Positions 55,910 through 64,000 of a stretch of 64,000 nucleotides of DNA are shown piece by piece. The position numbers were made by a program, and so were the translations under genes. The first letter of the stretch is position 1. Every line of letters starts with the position of its first letter. Origin of the DNA: Pyxidicoccus xibeiensis (GTDB taxonomy: Bacteria > Myxococcota > Myxococcia > Myxococcales > Myxococcaceae); NCBI RefSeq assembly GCF_024198175.1, contig NZ_JAJVKV010000009.1:62001-126000 (forward strand). The letters are read 5' to 3'. The notes beneath the pieces were generated by a model. It saw nothing but the letters and a program-made list of their open reading frames with translations, had not been told where the DNA came from and searched no databases.

Positions 55910-56790
55910 TGCTGCAGCGCACTTTCCAGCACATCCCCGGCGTGGGGCCCTGGAGGGAGAAGGACCTGTGGTCCCGAGGCATCCGGACCTGGGACGACTT
56001 CCCGGCGGCCGGCACCGGGGTGGCCATCAGCAAGAAGGCCGACGAGGTGGCCCGCGAGCGCATCGCCCAGGCGCGAGAGGCGCTGGCGAAGCGGGACTTG
56101 CGCAGGCTGGCGGAGCTGCTGCCCTCGCGTGAGCACTGGCGGCTGTACCCCGAGTTCCATGACGACGCGGTGTACTTCGACATCGAGACGGACGGGAAGG
56201 AGGCGCAGGCGCCCACGGTGGTGAGCCTGTTCGACTCCGCCGGGCTGCACGTCTACATCCAGGGCCGGAACATGGACGCGCTGCCGGAGGCGATGGCGGC
56301 GCGGCGGCTGTGGGTGACGTTCAATGGCTCGTGCTTCGACGTGCCGGTGCTGCGGGACTACTTCGGGCCGGGGCGCTTCCCGGTGCCGGACGCGCACATC
56401 GACCTGCGCTTCGTGACGCGGCGGTTGGGGCTGGGCGGCGGGCTGAAGGAAATCGAGGGGAAGATTGGCGCCGAGCGTCCGCCGCACCTCAAGGGCGTCC
56501 AGGGCTACGACGCGGTGCTGCTGTGGCGGGCGTACCTGCGCCGGGGCGACGTGGAGGCCCTGCGGTTCCTCGTCGAGTACAACCTGTACGACTCGTTCCA
56601 GCTCCGGACGCTGATGGACGTGGCGTACAACCGCGGCGCGGACGACCTGAACCAGGACGTCCCCCGGCTGCCCGTCTTCGACCGCGGCGACGTGCTGTAC
56701 GACGTGAGCCGCATCCTCCTGGACCTGGGCCCCACCGAGAGAGACCTGCAGACGCTCGCGAGGGTACGGGCGATGGAGCAGGATTTCTGA
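55909..56790 (+). CDS. YprB-type ribonuclease H-like exonuclease
   Basis: A 293-residue protein. Residues 8-30 read HIPGVGPWREKDLWSRGI, a helix-hairpin-helix-like DNA-binding segment. The exonuclease fold follows: YFDIET with DIE at 91-93, FNGSCFDVPVL with Asp near 144, and AHIDLRFVTRRLGLGGGLKEIE, consistent with DEDD-type metal ligands of the YprB family. The remaining helical part has DVEALRFLVEYNLYDSFQL, containing the last acidic ligand. It shares one base with the Nudix gene. It probably acts in nucleic acid repair; the substrate is unknown. Confidence 0.8.
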   Translation: MLQRTFQHIPGVGPWREKDLWSRGIRTWDDFPAAGTGVAISKKADEVARERIAQAREALAKRDLRRLAELLPSREHWRLYPEFHDDAVYFDIETDGKEAQAPTVVSLFDSAGLHVYIQGRNMDALPEAMAARRLWVTFNGSCFDVPVLRDYFGPGRFPVPDAHIDLRFVTRRLGLGGGLKEIEGKIGAERPPHLKGVQGYDAVLLWRAYLRRGDVEALRFLVEYNLYDSFQLRTLMDVAYNRGADDLNQDVPRLPVFDRGDVLYDVSRILLDLGPTERDLQTLARVRAMEQDF

Positions 56791-56978
56791 CGGGGCGGGC
56801 AGGGTGGCCGTGCTGCGTGGACGCCCGGCCTGGGCCCGCTGCTTCCGTGGCTGGTGCGTGGCGCGCCTGACCTCCGGGACTACTCGACGGTGAACACCCG
56901 TGGGGCGCTTCCGCGCGCTCCCCGTGGAATGTGTCGATGGGACGTTTGTAGGGTGGGCGGTCCAAGACGGAGGAACGC

Positions 56979-57794
56979 ATGACCGACCCGATGAGCCCGA
57001 CGCCCTCAGGTAGCCCGCCGCCGCACTCACCGTCGCCGGGGGCCAACCGGGTGAAGACGCTGGCTGTCGTCGTCGGACTGGGCCTGCTGGCGCTGATTGC
57101 CTCGTACTACGGTCTCCGCCGGCACGAGTCGCGGCCGCCGGAGGTGGTCAGTGCGCCCGTGCCGGATGCGGGCCCGGCGGTGGCTCCGGGGCCGACCGCG
57201 TCCTTGCCGGAGAGTGACGGACGGGTCCGGGACCTGACGGGCCGGCTCTCGAGCGAGCCCGAGTTCGCGAAGTGGATGCAGGAGAAGGACCTGGTCCGGC
57301 GCTTCACCGCGGCGGTGAACAACATCGCCGAGGGCGTCAGCCCGCGGATGGTCCTGGGCTTCCTGGCGCCGGCCGGTGGCTTCGAGGTGTCCCAGGTCGA
57401 CGGGACGACGGTCATCGACCCGCCGAGCTACGGGCGCTACGACACGGTGGCGCGGGTCTTCGGTTCTCTGGACGCGCAGGGCGCCGGCAGCGTGTACCGG
57501 GAGCTGAAGCCGCTCATCGACCAGGCCCACGGAGAGATTGCGCCGCCGGGACAGCCGTTCGACAGGACGTTCAGCCAGGCCATCCAGCACCTGCTGGCGG
57601 TGCCGGTGCAGGAAGGGCCCGTGGAGGTGAAGCACCAGGGGGCGCTCTATGCGTACGCGGCGCCGGAGCTGGAGGGCTTGAGTCGCGCCCAGAAGCACCT
57701 GCTGCGGATGGGGCCCCAGAACATGCGGATCATCCAGGCCAAGCTTCGCGAGCTTCAGAGCGCTTTGGGACTGCCGTCCGTCGCGGAGCGCTGA
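56979..57794 (+). CDS. DUF3014 membrane-anchored protein
   Basis: A 271-residue protein with a proline-rich start, one transmembrane helix at about 27-44 (TLAVVVGLGLLALIASYYG), a PDAG linker, and a C-terminal domain with the DUF3014 signature: DLVRRFTAAVNNIAEGVSP, SYGRYDTVARVFGSLDAQG and SRAQKHLLRMGPQNMRIIQ. It is probably an inner-membrane protein with a periplasmic domain. Function unknown. It ends 17 bases before a cluster of inverted repeats shared with a convergent gene. Confidence 0.85.
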   Translation: MTDPMSPTPSGSPPPHSPSPGANRVKTLAVVVGLGLLALIASYYGLRRHESRPPEVVSAPVPDAGPAVAPGPTASLPESDGRVRDLTGRLSSEPEFAKWMQEKDLVRRFTAAVNNIAEGVSPRMVLGFLAPAGGFEVSQVDGTTVIDPPSYGRYDTVARVFGSLDAQGAGSVYRELKPLIDQAHGEIAPPGQPFDRTFSQAIQHLLAVPVQEGPVEVKHQGALYAYAAPELEGLSRAQKHLLRMGPQNMRIIQAKLRELQSALGLPSVAER

Positions 57795-57811
57795 GGAGGG
57801 TCGGCAGGGCG

Positions 57812-57900
57812 CAAAAGAACATTCTTTTGGTGTCAGGAATGTTCTTTTTGGGCGGAAAGAACATTCTTTCTACCAGAACGGGCCGGAAGAACATTCTTTG
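57812..57900. repeat. Four-copy AAAGAA-N2-TTCTTT element between convergent genes
   Basis: Copies centred at about 57820, 57840, 57862 and 57892. Copies 1 (arms CAAAAGAA/TTCTTTTG), 3 (GAAAGAA/TTCTTTC) and 4 (AAGAA/TTCTT) read GAACATTC on the plus strand; copy 2 reads GAATGTTC, i.e. the opposite orientation. As a result AAAAGAACATTC (57813-57824) pairs perfectly with GAATGTTCTTTT (57837-57848), and copy 2 can pair equally with copy 3. It could be a bidirectional terminator or a protein-binding array. Confidence 0.8.
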
Positions 57901-57915
57901 GGGCCCACCGCCGGG

Positions 57916-58452
57916 CTACTTGCGTTTCTTCTTGGCGGGCTTGGGCGGCGGTGCCGGCTTTTCCTTCTCGCCAGCGATCTGGAACGTGGTCCGGAGCTCC
58001 TCGACGTCGCGGCCGAGGGTGTCCGTGAAGGCGGAGCCGGTCTGGGCGTCGACGACCAGGGTGTACTCGAAGCCCGTCTTGAGGGGCTGCGGCAGGTTGA
58101 TGCGGTAGACGACCCCGGCGTCGGATTCCTCGACGTCATCGTCGGTGACCATGGCGCGCTCGGCCTCGTCGAACAGCCGGACGCGGTAGTTCCGCAGACC
58201 CATGGAGCTACGGAGCTCAAGCACCGAGGAGGCCTCGACCAGGGGCTTTTCGTCCGGAGCGAGGGAGATCTCGGCCAGGCCGGCATCGGGGGCCTGGTAG
58301 CTGAGCGTGAACTTCGTGGGCGGAGGCGTCGTGGGGGCCTGGACGGCCTCGGCCACGCCGGCGTCGGCCGTGGTGGCGGACGGCTTGTCGGGGCAGCCGG
58401 TCAGGACGAGAGCGCCACAGCAAGCGGCCAGTCCGAATCGAAGGAAACGCAT
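57916..58452 (-). CDS. Lipoprotein with Ig-like C-terminal domain
   Basis: A 178-residue lipoprotein: signal LRFGLAACCGALVLTGC with lipobox LTGC. A linker rich in Ala, Thr and Pro follows, then one beta-sandwich-type domain (SSVLELRSSMGLRNYRVRLFD, VYRINLPQPLKTGFEYTLVVD) resembling a bacterial Ig-like domain, and a Lys/Pro-rich tail (PAPPPKPAKKKRK). ATG 58452 is chosen because the signal peptide begins here. Its stop faces the repeat cluster and the DUF3014 gene. Not recognised beyond this. Confidence 0.75.
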   Translation of the reverse strand: MRFLRFGLAACCGALVLTGCPDKPSATTADAGVAEAVQAPTTPPPTKFTLSYQAPDAGLAEISLAPDEKPLVEASSVLELRSSMGLRNYRVRLFDEAERAMVTDDDVEESDAGVVYRINLPQPLKTGFEYTLVVDAQTGSAFTDTLGRDVEELRTTFQIAGEKEKPAPPPKPAKKKRK

Positions 58453-58854
58453 GGAGCGGCCACGGTATGCGGCGGCACGGATGGCGGAAAGCACGGAGTG
58501 CCAGGCGGGCAGTCGAGCCTCAGCCGAAGTGGCAGCGCTGAACAGGTCGTGGGCCGCGTCAGCCAGCGTCCCGGCGCGGAAGCAAGCGAGGCCGGTCGAG
58601 GTTCCCGGGTTGGAAGGTCGCGCGCCGCGACGGTGGCGAAGGGGCCATGGGAGAGACTCGACGTATGCGCCACGGAGGCCTGGAATGACGCTGGAGGACG
58701 GCCTGAGAACGCCACGGCGCCCCCCATTCTCCCTCTGTCGGAAGGTCCGCTAACATGCGTTATGTAAACTAAGCCCATGGGGCACCCAGGGCGGGTTTCA
58801 GCGCTCGGTCTTCCCCGCTTCGGCGTTCGGAGCCGCCCCTGACTGGCGCCAATC

Positions 58855-59080
58855 CGCAAGCTGCACCAGCGGCGCGTGCGGTTCTTGGTGGTGTCAAGGA
58901 ACAGGAGGATGCAGTCCGGATGGTCGCAGCGGCGCGCTTGGCGCGGGTCCCCTTCGGCCATCAGGTGCGCGGCGGCCTCAGCCACGAGCCTGAGCAGGCC
59001 CTCGGGCCGCTGCACCTCGCGGCGCTTCTCGAGCTTCAGGCGGCCGTCGGCGACCACGGCCTGCAATGTCTCCCCCGGCT
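58855..59080 (-). pseudogene. Remnant of a CGNR zinc-finger protein
   Basis: A minus-strand frame encodes LLRLVAEAAAHLMAEGD, then RRCDHPDCILLFLDTTKNR and RRWCS, which is the C-terminal zinc-finger region of CGNR/ABATE-type regulators (normally CxxxxC...RRWCSMxxCGNR). After RRWCS the frame no longer reads CGNR; a one-base shift would recover a Cys-Gly. The N-terminal three quarters are absent. It is a decayed fragment, bounded on the right by another fragment. Confidence 0.65.
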
Positions 59081-59088
59081 GTCCCAGG

Positions 59089-59268
59089 AACGGCAAGGGA
59101 GATCCGCTCTTCAGCGTCGCCGGTGCCAAGGCGTACAAGAAGGACCTGAAGAACATTGAGCTCCACCTGCTCGACACGGGCCACTTCGCCCTCGAGGAAG
59201 ACGCCCCGGCCATCGCCGAGCACATCGAGGCCTTCATGGCCACGAAGGTCTCACGCAAGGCTCGTTGA
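59089..59268 (+). pseudogene. C-terminal remnant of an alpha/beta hydrolase
   Basis: Sixty codons ending at TGA 59266-59268 read GKGDPLFSVAGAKAYKKDL and then HLLDTGHFALEEDAPAIAEH, matching the end of alpha/beta hydrolases (acid residue in the GKxDP segment and catalytic His in GHFALE). The upstream nucleophile elbow and most of the fold are missing, and the sequence to the left belongs to an unrelated fragment in antisense orientation, so this is a truncated pseudogene. The junction is near 59085. Confidence 0.65.
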
Positions 59269-59328
59269 CGTGCGACTCCGCGCCGCGGGACGCAGGCCCC
59301 TGACGCTGCTACATGCAGCTCCCGACCC

Positions 59329-60561
59329 ATGAACCGCTCCGCGTCCCGCTCCTCGGCGACCCTCCTGGTGCTCGCCTACCTGGCGTTCATCAGCCTCGGC
59401 CTTCCGGATGCCGTGGTCGGCGTCGCGTGGCCGTCCCTTCGCGACACCTTCCAACTGCCCCAGGCCCTGCTGGGCGCGCCCCTCGCCATCGGCGCGGCGG
59501 CCTACTTCGTCTCTGGCCTCCTCGCCGGCCGGCTGCTCGTGCGCTTCGGCATCGGGCTGCTCCTGGCCGGCAGCACCGCGCTGGTCGCCGCGGGCGTCCT
59601 CGGCATCTCCGCCGCGCCCGCCTTCGTCGTCATCCTGCTGGTGATGCCCTTCGTGGGCTTCGGCTCCGGCGCCATCGACTCCGCACTCAACACCTACGCC
59701 GCCCGCAACTTCAGCCCCAAGCACATGTCGTGGCTCCACGCCGCCTACGCGGCCGGCGCCATGCTGGGCCCGGCCATCATGACCGCCGTGCTCGCCCGCG
59801 GCGCCTCGTGGCGGACCGGCTACGCCGTGGTCGGCTTCTCGCTCGCCGCCCTGGTGGTGGCCTTCGCCGCGGCCCGGAAGCGCTGGGACGCGGATACGCC
59901 AGAGCCTCACGTCGTTGTCGATGCGCCCGGGGGCGTGGGTCCCATGACCCTGGACACACCCCCGGTGAGCGGCTTCTCCGCGCTCCGCAGCGGCCGGGTC
60001 TGGCTGCAGATCGCCATCTTCTTCGTCTACGTCGGCATCGAGGTCTCCGCCGGCCAGTGGAGCTACACGCTCCTCACCGAGGCGCGCGGCTTCGGCGCCC
60101 CGACCGCCGGCACCTGGGTCGCGGCCTACTGGGGCGGGCTCCTCGCGGGACGCCTCGTGCTGGGCTTCTTCGTCGAGCGCGTGGGCCCGGTCCGGATGCT
60201 CCGGTTCGCGACCCTCGGCGTGCTCGCCTCCACGCTGATCCTCGCCATCCCCGGGTGGGTCCCGGGGGCCGCCGCACTGCCGCTGCTCTCTTTCTCCCTG
60301 GCCTCCATCTTCCCGGGCCTCATGACGGAGACGCCGCGGCGCGTCGGCGACCCGCTCGCGCCGCATGCCGTCGGCTTCCAGGTGAGCGCCGCGACCCTGG
60401 GCGTGGCCGTGATTCCCAGCGTCGCCGGCCTCCTGAGCCAGCGCTTCGGCCTCGAGGCCGTCACCTGGGTCATCGTCGGCTGCGCCCTGTTGCTCGTCGT
60501 CCTCCACGAGCGGCTCGTCGCCATCGCCGACCGTCCGGCCCCACCGTCCACATCGGCTTGA
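59329..60561 (+). CDS. Major facilitator superfamily transporter
   Basis: A 410-residue protein with about 12 hydrophobic segments in two halves separated by a cytosolic loop of roughly 40 residues rich in charged residues (RKRWDADTPEPH). AYLAFISLGLPDAVVGVAWP begins the first half, and GLLAGRLLVRFG, YWGGLLAGRLVLGFF match MFS loop motifs, in a pattern like FucP/YfkF-type sugar or drug transporters. Its ATG at 59329 lies 60 bases after the hydrolase remnant. The substrate is not evident. Composition is similar to its neighbours. Confidence 0.85.
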   Translation: MNRSASRSSATLLVLAYLAFISLGLPDAVVGVAWPSLRDTFQLPQALLGAPLAIGAAAYFVSGLLAGRLLVRFGIGLLLAGSTALVAAGVLGISAAPAFVVILLVMPFVGFGSGAIDSALNTYAARNFSPKHMSWLHAAYAAGAMLGPAIMTAVLARGASWRTGYAVVGFSLAALVVAFAAARKRWDADTPEPHVVVDAPGGVGPMTLDTPPVSGFSALRSGRVWLQIAIFFVYVGIEVSAGQWSYTLLTEARGFGAPTAGTWVAAYWGGLLAGRLVLGFFVERVGPVRMLRFATLGVLASTLILAIPGWVPGAAALPLLSFSLASIFPGLMTETPRRVGDPLAPHAVGFQVSAATLGVAVIPSVAGLLSQRFGLEAVTWVIVGCALLLVVLHERLVAIADRPAPPSTSA

Positions 60562-60864
60562 CGCACGCCGTCCTGGCCGCCCGCTACACGACGCGACGCG
60601 CCAGTCCGGGAACGTCATCCCGCGTCCCATTTCCGGGAGCCGCCAGCGCGACTTTTCCGGTCGGGCTTCGTTGTTCCGAAATGGGCCTGGATTCGGGCAA
60701 TCACCGAGGAACGCCCGCGTACTTCCTACCCACGACGGCGCGGAATCGCCGCGCTGCTCGCCTGTTCCGAGCGTCGGGAATATTTCCCGCCTTTTTCCCG
60801 GCTTGACCCAGGCAGGGGGTTCCCGCAGAACGCGGCAACCTACGGCCCTGGAAAGGACCTGTTC
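60562..60864. other. Intergenic region upstream of the S46 peptidase
   Basis: About 300 bases, noticeably less GC-rich near 60780-60800 (ATATTTCCCGCCTTTTTCCC). Two AT-containing complementary pieces (CCCATTTC near 60627 and GAAATGGG near 60678) could form a hairpin with a long loop. No recognisable terminator for the transporter and no convincing promoter were found. Confidence 0.45.
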
Positions 60865-62961
60865 ATGAAGCGCTTGTTCCTGATTGCCACCCTCCTCGGC
60901 GCGGCGCCTGCGTTGGCCGACGAGGGGATGTGGACGTACAACAATTTCCCCGCCGCGAAGGTGAAGGAGAAGTACGGCTTCGAGCCCTCGCAGCAGTGGC
61001 TCGACAAGGTGCGCCTGTCGTCGGCGCGGCTGGCGGGCGGCTGCTCCGCGAGCTTCGTGTCGCCGGAGGGCCTGGTGATGACGAACCACCACTGTGCCCG
61101 CGGCTGCATCGAGCAGCTGTCCACGGCGAAGAAGGACTACATCGCCAACGGCTTCTACGCGAAGACCCAGGCCGAGGAGAAGCAGTGCCCGGCCATGGAG
61201 ATCAACCAGCTCGTCAAGATCACCGACGTCACCGACACGCTGAACCAGGCCACCCAGGGCATGTCCGGCAAGCAGTACGCGGACACGCTCAAGGCGAAGA
61301 TGTCCGAGCTGGAGCAGGCCTGCTCCAATGGTGACGCCAAGAAGCGCTGCGACGTCGTCACCCTGTACCAGGGCGGCAAGTACAACCTGTACGAGTACCG
61401 CCGCTTCCAGGACGTGCGCCTGGTGATGGCCCCCGAGCACGCCATTGCCTTCTTCGGCGGAGACCCGGACAACTTCGAGTTCCCCCGGTACGACCTGGAC
61501 GTGACGTTCGTGCGCGTCTACGAGGACGGCAAGCCGGCCAGCACCAAGGACAACTACTTCAAGTGGTCCGAGAAGCCCGTCAAGGAGGGCGACCTCACCT
61601 TCGTCTCCGGCCACCCCGGCCGCACCTCGCGCGGGCTGACCATCGCCGAGCTGGAGATGCAGCGAGACCTGGTGCTCCCCAAGACGCTGTTCATGCTCTC
61701 CGAGATTCGCGGGATGATCACCGAGTTCCAGCGCCGCGGCCCCGAGCAGAAGCGCATCTCCAACAACATGCTCTTCGGCGTGGAGAACGCGCTGAAGGCC
61801 CAGAAGGGCCGCCACGAGGCGCTGCTGGACAAGAAGTTCTTCGCGCAGAAGGTCGCCGCGGAGCAGGACCTGCGCAAGAAGGTCGACGCCAACCCGGAGA
61901 TGAAGAAGAAGTACGGCGCCGCGTGGGATGAGATTTCCAAGGCCCAGGCGCAGCTCGTCAACATCCGCAAGGATCTGAACTTCATGGAGCAGGGCCAGGG
62001 CCTGTCCTCCCAGCTCTTCAGCATCGCCCGCACGCTGGTGCGCGGCGCCGACGAGCTGCCCAAGGAGAACGGCCAGCGCCTGCGCGAGTTCAGCCAGGCC
62101 GGCCTGCCCGCCCTCAAGGCCCAGCTGCTCAGCCCCGCCCCCATCTACCCGGAGCTGGAGATTGCCCGCCTGACGTTCAGCCTCACCAAGATGCGCGAGG
62201 AGCTGGGCGCGGACCACCCGTTCGTCAAGAAGGTGCTCGGCAAGGAGTCCCCGGAGAAGCTGGCCGCCCGCGTCATCAAGGGCTCCAAGCTGCGTGACGT
62301 GAAGGTGCGCGAGGCCCTGTTCACCGGTGGCAAGGCCGCCGTGGACGCCTCCAAGGACCCGATGATCGAGCTGGCGAGGCTGGTGGACCCGGATGCCCGC
62401 GCCATCCGCAAGAACTACGAGGAGAACATCGAGGCCGTCGTCCGCAAGAACAGCGAGCTCATCGCCAAGGCGAAGTTCGAGGTCTACGGCACCAACCAGT
62501 ACCCGGACGCCACGTTCAGCCTGCGCCTGTCCTACGGCTCGGTGAAGGGCTACATGGAGGACGGCAAGAAGGTGGAGCCCATCACCCAGATGGCCAACAC
62601 CTTCGACCGTCACACCGGCGAGGACCCGTTCGCCCTGCCCCCGTCCTGGCTGAAGTCGCAGAACATCCTCGACGGCAAGACGGGGATGAACTTCGTCTCC
62701 ACCAACGACATCATCGGCGGCAACTCCGGCTCGCCCATCATCAACAAGGACGCGGAGATCGTCGGCCTGGTGTTCGACGGCAACATCCAGTCCCTGGGCG
62801 GTGAGTACGGCTTCGACGAGAGCGTCAACCGCACCGTGTCCGTGCACAGCGACGCCATCATCGAGTCGCTGAAGAAGATCTACGGCGCCACCCGCGTCCT
62901 CGAGGAGCTGCGCCCCGGCAGCACCAAGGTGCCGCCCGTGAAGACCAACCCGGCGGGGTAG
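60865..62961 (+). CDS. S46-family dipeptidyl-peptidase (DPP7/DPP11-like)
   Basis: A 698-residue periplasmic serine peptidase that removes dipeptides from the N-terminus of peptides. A signal peptide (FLIATLLGAAPALA) is followed by DEGMWTYNNFP, typical of S46. The chymotrypsin-like catalytic residues are visible: TNHHC with His76, GGDPDNFEFPRYDLDVTF with the Asp, and GGNSGSP with nucleophile Ser621; the large alpha-helical insert of S46 lies between. The residue after LVFD is Gly, as in DPP7-type enzymes preferring hydrophobic residues rather than the Arg of acidic-specific DPP11; this is a tentative reading. A strong terminator follows. Confidence 0.93.
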   Translation: MKRLFLIATLLGAAPALADEGMWTYNNFPAAKVKEKYGFEPSQQWLDKVRLSSARLAGGCSASFVSPEGLVMTNHHCARGCIEQLSTAKKDYIANGFYAKTQAEEKQCPAMEINQLVKITDVTDTLNQATQGMSGKQYADTLKAKMSELEQACSNGDAKKRCDVVTLYQGGKYNLYEYRRFQDVRLVMAPEHAIAFFGGDPDNFEFPRYDLDVTFVRVYEDGKPASTKDNYFKWSEKPVKEGDLTFVSGHPGRTSRGLTIAELEMQRDLVLPKTLFMLSEIRGMITEFQRRGPEQKRISNNMLFGVENALKAQKGRHEALLDKKFFAQKVAAEQDLRKKVDANPEMKKKYGAAWDEISKAQAQLVNIRKDLNFMEQGQGLSSQLFSIARTLVRGADELPKENGQRLREFSQAGLPALKAQLLSPAPIYPELEIARLTFSLTKMREELGADHPFVKKVLGKESPEKLAARVIKGSKLRDVKVREALFTGGKAAVDASKDPMIELARLVDPDARAIRKNYEENIEAVVRKNSELIAKAKFEVYGTNQYPDATFSLRLSYGSVKGYMEDGKKVEPITQMANTFDRHTGEDPFALPPSWLKSQNILDGKTGMNFVSTNDIIGGNSGSPIINKDAEIVGLVFDGNIQSLGGEYGFDESVNRTVSVHSDAIIESLKKIYGATRVLEELRPGSTKVPPVKTNPAG

Positions 62962-62989
62962 TCACCCCCTGAGGGGCCCTGAAGCAAGA

Positions 62990-63030
62990 AGAGGCTGCCC
63001 GGAGCGAATCCCGGGCAGCCTCTTTGCTTT
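62990..63030. terminator. Bidirectional intrinsic terminator
   Basis: AGAGGCTGCCCGG (62990-63002) pairs perfectly with CCGGGCAGCCTCT (63011-63023) around an eight-base loop. TTGCTTT follows on the plus strand and TCTTGCTTC on the minus strand, so it can end both the peptidase gene and guaA. Confidence 0.85.
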
Positions 63031-63046
63031 CTACCGCCCTACCCGC

Positions 63047-64000
<954 letters not shown>

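Larger units (their letters stand above)
58453..59328. other. Degenerate region between lipoprotein and MFS transporter genes
   Basis: About 880 bases without an intact gene. It contains the CGNR-type remnant (minus) and the alpha/beta-hydrolase remnant (plus). Around 58751-58767 lies an AT-rich near-palindrome, TAACAT-GCGT-TATGTAA, unusual in this GC-rich sequence, which may be an operator left from a lost regulator or the current promoter region of a gene no longer present. Confidence 0.6.

Noticed and set aside
57812-57900. Repeats at 57.8 kb read as a CRISPR array
   Set aside because: Units are short palindromes of 12-18 bases with unequal 5-15-base gaps and mixed orientation; no spacers of 30-40 bases and no cas genes.
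58876-59268. A complete 130-residue protein on the plus strand in the degenerate region
   Set aside because: Only the last 60 codons resemble a protein family; the first part is antisense to a zinc-finger remnant. Treated as a pseudogene fragment.
59251-62847. A 1198-codon open frame on the minus strand antisense to the transporter and S46 peptidase genes
   Set aside because: Its translation is His/Arg/Val/Leu-rich without motifs, and the plus-strand genes it opposes have full catalytic signatures. Long antisense frames are common at this GC content.

Overview
The window is about 69% GC, uses GTG and TTG starts freely, and is packed with short gaps and 1-4 base overlaps between genes. The gene repertoire (a PilZ protein, many receiver-domain proteins, ceramide genes, methylmalonyl-CoA mutase plus fused isobutyryl-CoA mutase, leucine-type CoA catabolism, conserved hypotheticals with alanine/proline-rich linkers) fits a myxobacterium, most likely Myxococcaceae. 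This assignment rests on gene content and codon use, not on a database match. There are no insertion sequences, integrases, CRISPR arrays or rRNA genes; it reads as chromosomal backbone with some lineage-specific islands.

Layout. 1-4.4 kb: the tail of an unknown gene, a PilZ protein, a metallophosphoesterase, a secreted hypothetical, psd and hisS, closed by a strong terminator. 4.5-10.9 kb: one tightly overlapping run that looks like a peptide-modification cassette: S24/S26-type peptidase, PqqD-like recognition protein, lipoprotein, large secreted beta-propeller protein, a 59-residue peptide with a YxxP motif and two Cys, an HprK-like kinase, then miaA. 11-13.8 kb (minus): a flavoprotein fused to a receiver domain beside a receiver-GGDEF diguanylate cyclase. 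14-18 kb: a membrane protein, tRNA-Leu(CAA), a receiver-cupin fusion, an RsmB-type methyltransferase, a coiled-coil protein and tRNA-Ala(GGC). 18-30.7 kb: class I aldolase, TolC and MlaC homologues, then a probable sphingolipid island (epimerase/reductase, GNAT-like ceramide synthase, serine palmitoyltransferase with an extra C-terminal region) facing an RND/MMPL lipid exporter and a PAP2 membrane enzyme, followed by an aminotransferase.

30.7-39.3 kb (minus): mutA-mutB-meaB-icmF, the B12-dependent acyl-CoA mutases with their GTPase chaperone. 39.6-47.9 kb: a methyltransferase preceded by an iterated motif, then HMG-CoA lyase, enoyl-CoA hydratase, acyl-CoA carboxylase beta subunit and acyl-CoA dehydrogenase, a set that matches branched-chain (leucine/isovalerate) acyl-CoA catabolism feeding acetyl-CoA and, with the mutases, succinyl-CoA. 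Interspersed are a Tim44/zinc-ribbon/TerB membrane protein and a YtxH protein. 47.9-57.8 kb: a housekeeping run with RNase III, two cyclophilins, Era, Der, a YfgM-like TPR protein, BamB, a Nudix hydrolase, a YprB-type nuclease and a DUF3014 protein.

57.8-64 kb: a cluster of four AAAGAA-N2-TTCTTT elements between convergent genes, a lipoprotein, a decayed patch with remnants of a CGNR zinc-finger protein and an alpha/beta hydrolase, an MFS transporter, an S46 dipeptidyl-peptidase, a bidirectional terminator, and the synthetase part of guaA running off the right edge.

The most interesting regions are the candidate peptide-modification cassette at 4.5-10 kb, the flavoprotein-receiver fusion, the ceramide/lipid-export island, and the iterated non-coding elements at 39.5 kb and 57.8 kb.
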